A program made the position numbers and the translations under genes. A stretch of DNA of 21,611 bases from Candidatus Omnitrophota bacterium (GTDB lineage: Bacteria; Omnitrophota; Gorgyraeia; Duberdicusellales; 4484-171). The notes beneath the pieces are model-generated. The model worked only from the letters and a program-made list of their open reading frames with translations, was not told where the DNA came from and searched no databases. The DNA is taken from contig QNCE01000008.1 in the NCBI GenBank assembly GCA_003644405.1, forward strand, positions 1-21,611, in the 5' to 3' direction. Within the stretch, counting starts at the first letter, position 1; each line of letters starts with the position of its first letter. Positions 14,780 through 21,611 of the stretch are shown here, one piece after another.

Positions 14780-15630
14780 TAGTAGCACTAAAGATTGAGA
14801 AAGTTAGAGAAATAGTAAAAAAGGCAAAGAAGAAAGGAAAATTAATAGGATTTATTCCTACTATGGGAGCACTTCATGAGGGTCATCTTTCTTTGGTAAG
14901 ACGTGCTCGTAAAGAATGTGACTTTGTTGTGGTAAGTATATTTGTAAATCCTACTCAGTTTGGAGCAGGAGAGGATCTCCATACTTATCCCAGGGATTTT
15001 AAAAAAGATAAAAATTTATTAAAGAAGGAAGGTGTAAATTTAGTTTTTTATCCCAAAGTTTCTACTATGTATCCTAAAGGTTTTTCTACTTATGTGGAGG
15101 AAGTTTCCCTAAGTAAGTATCTTTGTGGAAAGTTTAGACCAGGGCATTTTCGAGGAGTATGCACTGTGGTAGCAAAACTTTTTAATGTTGTAAATCCTGA
15201 TATTGCTTATTTTGGACAAAAAGATTTTCAGCAGGCTCAGATTATAAAAAGAATGGTAAGAGATCTAAACTTTCCGATAAAAATTAGAGTTCTTCCCATT
15301 ATAAGAGAAAAGGATGGATTAGCAATGAGTTCTCGGAATAGTTATCTTTCTCCTTATCAAAGAAAGGTGGCTCCTTATCTTTATAAGTCACTTATTTTAG
15401 CAAAGGAGTTAATTTTAAAGAAGAGATATTCTCCTTCGAAAATAAGAAAGGAGGTAAAAAAAGTCATAAAGGAAAATATCCCTTATGCTAAAATAGATTA
15501 TGTAGAGATTGTTTCACCTACAACTTTACGTAGGATAAAGAAGATAGATAAAGGTGAAATTTTAGTGGCTGTGGCTGTTTATTTAGGTAAAGCAAGGTTG
15601 ATAGATAATATTTTAGTGAGAGTAAGATGA
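14776..15630 (+). CDS. panC: Pantothenate synthetase (pantoate-beta-alanine ligase)
   Basis: ATP-dependent ligation of pantoate and beta-alanine to pantothenate, the precursor of coenzyme A. It has 284 residues and a nucleotidyltransferase fold. IGFIPTMGALHEGHLSLVR contains the HIGH-type motif (HEGH), SIFVNPTQFGAGEDL the pantoate region, YFGQKDFQQAQII the conserved central block and MSSRNSYLS the KMSKS-like loop. The start overlaps folK and the stop overlaps nadX, both at ATGA, so the three are probably co-translated. panB and panD are not in the window. Confidence 0.97.
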   Translation: MIVALKIEKVREIVKKAKKKGKLIGFIPTMGALHEGHLSLVRRARKECDFVVVSIFVNPTQFGAGEDLHTYPRDFKKDKNLLKKEGVNLVFYPKVSTMYPKGFSTYVEEVSLSKYLCGKFRPGHFRGVCTVVAKLFNVVNPDIAYFGQKDFQQAQIIKRMVRDLNFPIKIRVLPIIREKDGLAMSSRNSYLSPYQRKVAPYLYKSLILAKELILKKRYSPSKIRKEVKKVIKENIPYAKIDYVEIVSPTTLRRIKKIDKGEILVAVAVYLGKARLIDNILVRVR

Positions 15631-16430
15631 AAAAGATAAAGATAGGAATAATAGGCTGTGGAGCAATTGGAACAAATCTGGCGTCGTTCATCGATACACA
15701 TTTTAAAAATAGAGAAATAGAGCTTTATGGGATCTATGATATAGATAAGAAAAAAGTTTGTTCTTTTTTAAATAAGTTAAACAAAAAACCTAAAAAGTTA
15801 GACTTTGAAGAAGTGATGAAAGGGTCGGATTTAATTATTGAATCCGCTAATATCGCTGTGGCTAAGGAAGTGCTTCTTAAAGGATTGAAATACAAAAAAG
15901 ATTTAATTATTTTAAGCGTAGGAGTGTTTGTAAATTATCCCAATTTAGTTAAGTTAGCCAAAAAGAGTGCATCTAAGGTTTATGTTCCTTCAGGAGCAAT
16001 TTGTGGAGTTGATGGTTTAGGGGCAATAAAATTTTCTGAAGTAAAAAGAGTTACTCTTACGACTTCTAAATCTTTTCATTCCTTGAAAGGAGCTCAACTT
16101 TTAACTAAACTAAATTCTAAGAGTAAAAAAGAGAAGGTATTATTTAGAGGTAATATAAAGGATGCAATAAAGTATTTCCCCCAAAATATAAATGTTGCTG
16201 CAACTATCTTTTTGGCTTCTGGAGTAAAAGATATTGAGGTTATAGTAAAGCTAGATCCTAAACTCAAACGAAATGTTCATCAGATAACTGTTGAATCAGA
16301 TAAAGCAAAAATAGAGGTTAAGGTTGAAAATGTTCCTACAAAAGTGAATCCTAAAACTAGTTTTTTAGCTATCCTTTCTGCACAATCTCTTTTAGAGAAG
16401 ATTTTCTCTAACCTTAAGATAGGAAGCTAA
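15627..16430 (+). CDS. nadX: L-aspartate dehydrogenase
   Basis: NAD(P)-dependent oxidation of L-aspartate to iminoaspartate, which NadA condenses to quinolinate in de novo NAD synthesis. It is an alternative to the flavoenzyme NadB. It has 267 residues. The Rossmann loop GIIGCGAIGTNLA lies at residues 7-19. Then come DLIIESAN, ILSVGVFVN, VPSGAICGVDGLGAIK, the substrate-domain KYFPQNINVAATIFLA, the conserved His in KRNVHQITVES and the C-terminal NPKTSFLAILSA. These blocks match archaeal and Thermotoga-type aspartate dehydrogenases well. nadA and nadC are not in view. It overlaps panC by 4 bases; uvrA starts 1 base after its stop. Confidence 0.92.
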   Translation: MKKIKIGIIGCGAIGTNLASFIDTHFKNREIELYGIYDIDKKKVCSFLNKLNKKPKKLDFEEVMKGSDLIIESANIAVAKEVLLKGLKYKKDLIILSVGVFVNYPNLVKLAKKSASKVYVPSGAICGVDGLGAIKFSEVKRVTLTTSKSFHSLKGAQLLTKLNSKSKKEKVLFRGNIKDAIKYFPQNINVAATIFLASGVKDIEVIVKLDPKLKRNVHQITVESDKAKIEVKVENVPTKVNPKTSFLAILSAQSLLEKIFSNLKIGS

Positions 16431-16431
16431 G

Positions 16432-19236
16432 ATGGATACGATAAATATAAAGGGAGCTAAGGTTCATAATCTAAAAAATATAAATTTACAGATACCTAAA
16501 AATAAGCTAGTGGTAATTACAGGAGTTTCAGGTAGTGGTAAGTCTTCTTTAGCTTTTGATATTATCTACGCTGAAGGTCAACGTAGGTACGTAGAGAGTT
16601 TGTCTAGTTACGCTCGTCAGTTTTTAGAGCAATTTCAAAAACCCGATGTAGAATCTATAGAAGGGCTCTCTCCTGCTATTGCTATTGAGCAGAGGACAGC
16701 GGGAGGTTCTCCTCGTTCCATAGTTGCCACTCAGACAGAAATTTATGATTACCTTAGACTTCTTTTTGCTCGTGTAGGTAGGCCCTATTGTCATAAGTGT
16801 GGACGTCCTATTACTAAGGAGACTTCCAGTCAAATTATTGAAAAAGTTCTATCTTTTCCTAAGGATCACCGAATTTTTATTCTTTCTCCGGTAGTAAGAG
16901 GCAAGAAAGGAACATATCAGGCATTATTTAACCGACTTTTGAGAGAAGGATTTAGGCGAGTACGTGTAGATAAAAAAATTTATGATCTTGATGAAGAAAT
17001 AAAAATAGATAGATATAAACTTCATAATATAGAAATTGTGGTTGATAGAGTAGTTCTTTCTACCACCAGTAAGGAAAGGATTACTAACTCTGTAGAGACC
17101 GCTTTAAAATACGGCGAAGGTTTGCTTTTAATCTATGACGAGAACAAAGATACTGAGTATCTTTTTAATACTAAATTTAGCTGTCCCCATTGTGGAATTT
17201 ACCTTTCGGAATTGGAACCAAGGATGTTTTCTTTCAATTCTCCTTACGGTGCTTGTCCTTCTTGTCATGGTTTAGGTACACTCTTAGAATTTGACCCTGA
17301 TTTAGTAATTCCCGATAAGAAAAAGAGTATAAGAGAGGGAGCTATTGAACCATGGAGGAGAGGCTCACGGGGTTATATTCTTTACTATCGATCTTTGCTC
17401 AGAGAGTTAGCTGAGGAGGTAGGATTTAGTTTAGATACCCCTTTCTATAAACTTCCTAAGAAAGTAAAAGATATAATTCTCTATGGGGATGACAATGTTT
17501 GGGTTTGGTCTAAACCTTTTGAGGGAGTAATTCCTTATCTGGAGAGAGTTTTTAATGAGACTGATAGTGATTACCTAAAGCACGAACTTACTAAATATAT
17601 GTCCAAACTTCCTTGCCCTCGATGCAAAGGAGCACGTTTAAAAAAAGAGAGCCTCTCGGTATATTTGGAGAACAAATCTATTTGGGATGTAGTTAGGTTA
17701 AGTATTGGAGAATGTTTTGAATTTATATCTTCCCTTAAGTTAACTCCTACTGAGGAAAAAATTGCTCATCATATCTTAAAAGAAATACAGAAGCGACTAA
17801 AGTTCTGTATTGATGTGGGTTTAGGATACCTTACCCTTGATAGATTAAGTTCTACTCTTTCAGGAGGAGAGTCTCAAAGGATAAGGCTTGCTACCCAGGT
17901 AGGTTCGGGATTAAGCGGAGTAATTTATATTCTTGATGAACCAACAATTGGGCTCCATCCTCGTGATGGAAAAAAGTTGATTGATACATTAAAGAACTTA
18001 AGGGATTTGGGTAATACAGTGATAGTAGTTGAGCATGATGAAGCAATGATAAGAGCAAGTGATTGGATAGTAGATTTAGGTCCGGGAGCAGGTCTCTTTG
18101 GAGGTAAGGTGGTTTACAGTGGAAAAGTAGAAGGAATCTTTGAAACTTCGTCTTTAACTGGAAGATATTTAAGTAAAAGGGAGTACATAGAGTTACCTAA
18201 AAAGAGACGTTCCTATAGAGATAAACCTTACATAGTAATAAGAGGAGCCAGAGAACATAACTTAAAAAATATTGATGTAAGGATACCTTTAGGGGTATTT
18301 GTGTGTGTGACCGGTGTATCCGGTTCAGGTAAATCTACTTTAGTAGAAGAGATACTCTACCGTGCTTTAGCTAAAAAACTTTATGATTCTCGAGAGAAGC
18401 CCGGTTTACATACCCGGATAGAGAGGATGGAGTTGATTGATAAAGTCATTATTGTTGATCAGTCTCCTATAGGGAGAACACCTCGTTCCAATCCTGCTAC
18501 TTATACTGGAGTTTTTACTTATATAAGAGAAGTGTTTGCTCAATTGCCGGAAGCAAGAGCGAGAGGATATAAACCTTCTCGGTTTAGCTTTAATGTAGTA
18601 GGGGGAAGATGTGAGGCCTGCAAAGGAGATGGAATAAAGAAAATAGAGATGCATTTTCTTCCTGATGTTTACATACCCTGTCAGGTATGTAGAGGTAAAA
18701 GATTTAATGCACAGACCTTAGAGGTTAAATTTAAAGGAAAAAGCATCGCTGATGTTTTAGAAATGAGTGTAGATGAAGCTTATGATTTATTTTACAATTT
18801 TCCTCAGATTAAGAATATATTACAGACATTAAAAGATGTGGGTTTAGGATACATAAAGATGGGACAATCGGCAACTACTCTTTCGGGAGGAGAAGCACAG
18901 AGGATAAAGTTAGCTTCTCAGTTAAGAAAAAAAGCTACAGGTAAAACTCTATATATTCTTGATGAACCCACTACAGGTTTACATTTTGATGATATAAAAA
19001 AGCTTTTAAATGTTCTTCAAAGATTGGTAGATAGAAAAAATACTGTGGTAGTCATTGAGCACAATTTGGATGTGATAAAATGTGCAGATTATATAATTGA
19101 TCTAGGACCAGAGGGAGGGGAGGAAGGAGGATATTTAGTAGGATGCGGTTCTCCTGAAGAGATTGCTCTTATAAAGGCTTCCTACACAGGGAAGTTTCTA
19201 AAAGAGAAATTGAGTTTTAACTTTACTCGAGTATGA
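16432..19236 (+). CDS. uvrA: UvrABC system protein A (excinuclease ATPase subunit)
   Basis: Damage-sensing ATPase dimer that loads UvrB in nucleotide excision repair. The 934-residue length compares with about 940 in E. coli. Two ABC modules are complete. Module one has Walker A GVSGSGKSS (31-39), the split signature LSGGESQRIRLATQVG and Walker B VIYILDEPTIGLHPRD. Module two has Walker A GVSGSGKST (628-636), LSGGEAQRIKLASQL and TLYILDEPTTGLHFDD. Zinc motifs are CxxC pairs at CPHCG and CPSCHG in the first half and CEACKGDG with CQVCRGKR in the second. An extra CHKCG follows the RRYVESLSSYARQFL block. Length and motifs show UvrA rather than a UvrA2 or drug-resistance relative. Its stop overlaps the next gene at ATGA. 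Confidence 0.98.
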   Translation: MDTINIKGAKVHNLKNINLQIPKNKLVVITGVSGSGKSSLAFDIIYAEGQRRYVESLSSYARQFLEQFQKPDVESIEGLSPAIAIEQRTAGGSPRSIVATQTEIYDYLRLLFARVGRPYCHKCGRPITKETSSQIIEKVLSFPKDHRIFILSPVVRGKKGTYQALFNRLLREGFRRVRVDKKIYDLDEEIKIDRYKLHNIEIVVDRVVLSTTSKERITNSVETALKYGEGLLLIYDENKDTEYLFNTKFSCPHCGIYLSELEPRMFSFNSPYGACPSCHGLGTLLEFDPDLVIPDKKKSIREGAIEPWRRGSRGYILYYRSLLRELAEEVGFSLDTPFYKLPKKVKDIILYGDDNVWVWSKPFEGVIPYLERVFNETDSDYLKHELTKYMSKLPCPRCKGARLKKESLSVYLENKSIWDVVRLSIGECFEFISSLKLTPTEEKIAHHILKEIQKRLKFCIDVGLGYLTLDRLSSTLSGGESQRIRLATQVGSGLSGVIYILDEPTIGLHPRDGKKLIDTLKNLRDLGNTVIVVEHDEAMIRASDWIVDLGPGAGLFGGKVVYSGKVEGIFETSSLTGRYLSKREYIELPKKRRSYRDKPYIVIRGAREHNLKNIDVRIPLGVFVCVTGVSGSGKSTLVEEILYRALAKKLYDSREKPGLHTRIERMELIDKVIIVDQSPIGRTPRSNPATYTGVFTYIREVFAQLPEARARGYKPSRFSFNVVGGRCEACKGDGIKKIEMHFLPDVYIPCQVCRGKRFNAQTLEVKFKGKSIADVLEMSVDEAYDLFYNFPQIKNILQTLKDVGLGYIKMGQSATTLSGGEAQRIKLASQLRKKATGKTLYILDEPTTGLHFDDIKKLLNVLQRLVDRKNTVVVIEHNLDVIKCADYIIDLGPEGGEEGGYLVGCGSPEEIALIKASYTGKFLKEKLSFNFTRV

Positions 19237-21611
19237 AGATTGTGAAAAAGTTAAAAATATGGACATTCCCCTTTTTGATTATGGTATTTTTTGGTCTACC
19301 TTCTCGAGTGAGTTGTTCTTCTCAAGAAGAGGATTCCTTCTATGTAGCTCAGAAAGCTTTTTTAGATGGTTTTTATCAAGCAAGCATTACTCTATTTGAA
19401 AAATTTATACAAGATTTCCCTGATAGCAAAAATATAGGTAGGGCAAAACTCTATATCGCTAAGGCCTACTATTTTCAGAAAAAGTACTTACCTTCTTTGC
19501 AGATACTCAAAGAGTTATTATTAAACCAAGAGAGTAAAGATTTTGTCGATGAGATTTACTACTGGTTATCTCAAATATATTTGGAGGGTAAAAATTATAC
19601 TCAGGCTCTAGAGTATGCTCAAAAAATAATTAAAGAGTTTGAAAATTCTTCTCTTTACTGGTGGGGTTATTATCTAGTAGCACAGTCTTACTTTTTTCTT
19701 GGTCGCTATGATGAGTGTGAGAATACTCTAAAAAGAATAATTGATGAGAGTGATGTAGTAAAAGTAAAGGAAGACGCTATTCTTCAACTAGCAAAGCTTT
19801 ACTATCTTAGAGAAAAATATATCCTCCTTATAGAGTTGGTAGAAAAGTATCTTTCTTATATTACTCAAGAACAACAGAAAGGGGAGCTAACATTCTATCA
19901 AGGAGAAGCTTTCTATGCACAGGGAGATGTAGTTAAAGCTAGAAAAATTTTCTCTAAGGGATTGAAACTTTCCCTTTCATCTCATCTTAGAGATTTATTC
20001 TTCTATAAGATAGGATCCTGTTGGTTGGAAGAAGGAGATTTAGCTAAAGCACGAGAGAAGTTCGATAATATTGAAGATAAGGAACTTAAGCAATTTTCTT
20101 ATATTACCTACTACTTTAAAGCAAAGGAATACCATCAAGGACTATTATGCTGTGAAGATTTTTTGGCAAACTTTCCCAAAAGTGAGTATAAAGTAAGAGT
20201 ATCCTTAATTAAGGCAGATATTCTTTATGAGTTGGGAAGAATAAAAGATGCCCAATACCTTTACCAAAATATATTGGAAGAAGAAGAAGAATTAGATAAG
20301 TTTAGAGAGGTAGCTGATAGAGCTCACTATGGATTAGCATGGTGCTACTTAAAGACAGGAGAGTTTAAAAAAGCTATAGAAGAATTTAAAAGAACTTTAA
20401 AATTTACTGATAATCTTATCGTAAGAATTAGCTCTCAAATTCAAATTGCTGATGCCTATCAAGAGAAAGGGATGTATGATTTAGCTTTAGAGACTTACAA
20501 TAAAATCTTGAAAGATTATCCCAACAATATCTACTCAGACTATATACAATTTCAAATTGGATTAGTGTTTTTGAAAAATAATCATTTTGAGGAAGCCAAG
20601 TGGAGTTTTAAGAATTTAGAAAAAAATTTCCCAGCTTCTAAATTGGTTCCTCAGGCTAAGTATTATTTAGCTACAAGCTACTTCTCTCAGGGAGATTACG
20701 TTAATGCCAAAAGTATCCTAGAAGATTTTATTCAAGTTTATCAAAATCATTTTTTAAGAGAAAAGGGAGCCTACCTTTATGGGAAATGTTTTTTTAATAC
20801 GGGCAATTACCAAAAGGCAGTGGAGATTTTTACTCAACTTAGAAAGAAAACCAAAGATAAGGAGCTCTTGGAATTAGTTACTACTGATTTAGCTTATGCT
20901 TATTTAAATCTTTCTCAATTTGCTCAGGCAGAGAAATTATTTAAAGAGTTTATTAATCAATTTCCTCGCTCTACCTATTTAGCTTCTATACTCTTAGAGT
21001 TAGGAAATCTTTATGAAAAAGAAGGTAAGTTTTCTCAAGCAAAACAGTATTATCAGAAAGTCATTAAAAATTATCATAACACATCCTCCTTCTTTGAAGC
21101 TAGTATGGCTTTAGTTTGGCTCTACTGGCAAGAAGGAGATTTTGATAAAGTCCAGTCTCACTTAAATAGATTAAGGAAAAGCAAGAACAAAAAAGTTGCT
21201 TATAAAGCAGAGCTTCTCTGGGGTGATATTCTTGCTCAAGAAGATAAAGTAGAGGAGGCTTTAAAGATTTATGAAAAGTTAGCCAATCTTAAAACTCCCT
21301 TAGCAGGGGTAGCTTTATTTAAAAAGGCTCTACTATTAAAAGACTTAAAGGAGTATAAGGAGGCGGTATCTTTTTTTAAGAAGGCTATGGGTAAAGGGAT
21401 AGCTCAACCTCGGCTTTATTTCTCCTTAGGATACTGCTTAGAAAAATTGGGAAGAATAGAGGAAGCTTTAGGTCAATATTTTAGAATAATATATCTTTTC
21501 GATGATTTAGATTATAAAGTTAAGGCTTATTTTCGTATTGCTAAAATCTATGAAAGGGAAAATAAATTAGAAGAGGCAAAACAGATATATCAGAGGATTA
21601 CTCAACTTCAA
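19233..21611 (+). CDS. Large exported tetratricopeptide-repeat protein (partial, runs off right edge)
   Basis: The frame is open from ATG 19233 to the window end: 793 codons with no stop, so the 3' end lies outside. The N-terminus MKIVKKLKI is followed by a hydrophobic segment (about residues 9-22) and LPSRVSCSS, giving a Sec signal peptide. Cys28 is at a lipoprotein-like position, but Arg at -3 is a poor lipobox. The rest is an almost continuous array of TPR-like helix pairs of the YbgF/BamD/Tol-Pal type, for example AFLDGFYQASITLFEKFIQ, AKAYYFQKKYLPSLQILKEL, AQSYFFLGRYDECENTLKRI and YEKEGKFSQAKQYYQKVIKN. Such proteins act as envelope scaffolds; no enzyme domain is seen and no exact partner can be named. 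It overlaps uvrA by 4 bases. Specific function unknown. Confidence 0.88.
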   Translation, partial: MKIVKKLKIWTFPFLIMVFFGLPSRVSCSSQEEDSFYVAQKAFLDGFYQASITLFEKFIQDFPDSKNIGRAKLYIAKAYYFQKKYLPSLQILKELLLNQESKDFVDEIYYWLSQIYLEGKNYTQALEYAQKIIKEFENSSLYWWGYYLVAQSYFFLGRYDECENTLKRIIDESDVVKVKEDAILQLAKLYYLREKYILLIELVEKYLSYITQEQQKGELTFYQGEAFYAQGDVVKARKIFSKGLKLSLSSHLRDLFFYKIGSCWLEEGDLAKAREKFDNIEDKELKQFSYITYYFKAKEYHQGLLCCEDFLANFPKSEYKVRVSLIKADILYELGRIKDAQYLYQNILEEEEELDKFREVADRAHYGLAWCYLKTGEFKKAIEEFKRTLKFTDNLIVRISSQIQIADAYQEKGMYDLALETYNKILKDYPNNIYSDYIQFQIGLVFLKNNHFEEAKWSFKNLEKNFPASKLVPQAKYYLATSYFSQGDYVNAKSILEDFIQVYQNHFLREKGAYLYGKCFFNTGNYQKAVEIFTQLRKKTKDKELLELVTTDLAYAYLNLSQFAQAEKLFKEFINQFPRSTYLASILLELGNLYEKEGKFSQAKQYYQKVIKNYHNTSSFFEASMALVWLYWQEGDFDKVQSHLNRLRKSKNKKVAYKAELLWGDILAQEDKVEEALKIYEKLANLKTPLAGVALFKKALLLKDLKEYKEAVSFFKKAMGKGIAQPRLYFSLGYCLEKLGRIEEALGQYFRIIYLFDDLDYKVKAYFRIAKIYERENKLEEAKQIYQRITQLQ

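Noticed and set aside
1..21611. tRNA genes, CRISPR arrays, insertion sequences, toxin-antitoxin or defence modules
   Set aside because: No gap large enough except the pseudogene region, and no repeat, cloverleaf or inverted-terminal-repeat pattern was seen on either strand.

Overview
The window is AT-rich bacterial DNA with every gene on the + strand, and it reads as a housekeeping biosynthesis locus. It opens with a ribosomal protein pair (rplM-rpsI). Next comes a broken gene of the phage-tail-fibre / intramolecular-chaperone (peptidase S74-like) type. After that, a tightly packed run holds arginine biosynthesis (argC-argJ-argB-argD-argF-argG-argH), lysine/diaminopimelate biosynthesis (lysA-dapF-dapA-dapB-dapL), cofactor synthesis (folK-panC-nadX), uvrA, and a large exported TPR protein that runs off the right edge.

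Organism: gene content alone does not fix the phylum. The DapL (LL-diaminopimelate aminotransferase) route, the fused arg+dap gene order, the S74-like remnant and a YbgF/BamD-like TPR protein after uvrA together suggest an uncultured, diderm, free-living lineage. Candidatus Omnitrophota (PVC group) is my best guess, by inference from memory of such gene orders, with moderate-to-low certainty. AT-rich Aerophobota-like lineages remain possible.

Layout: 1-49 is a strong sigma70-type promoter ending almost at the rplM ATG. 50-885 is rplM-rpsI. 886-976 is an AT-rich spacer. 977-1697 is the pseudogene, with two single-base frameshifts and at least one nonsense change. 1698-1743 is a second canonical-looking promoter, again placed so that the argC transcript would have almost no leader. 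1744-14258 is argC to dapL, with overlaps or very short gaps throughout. 14259-14332 is the only real break in the run. 14333-21611 is folK, panC, nadX, uvrA and the partial TPR gene.

How it works together: ArgJ, ArgB, ArgC, ArgD, ArgF, ArgG and ArgH give a complete acetyl-cycle route from glutamate to arginine; with ArgJ recycling the acetyl group, ArgE is not needed. DapA, DapB, DapL, DapF and LysA give the four-step route from aspartate semialdehyde to meso-DAP (cell wall) and then lysine. NadX (aspartate dehydrogenase) would feed NAD synthesis, PanC makes pantothenate and FolK serves folate. I see no RNA genes, CRISPR arrays, insertion sequences or defence genes, and no clear new biological system. 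The most notable items are the decayed S74-like gene, the repeated leaderless-promoter arrangement and the joint arg/lys superoperon.
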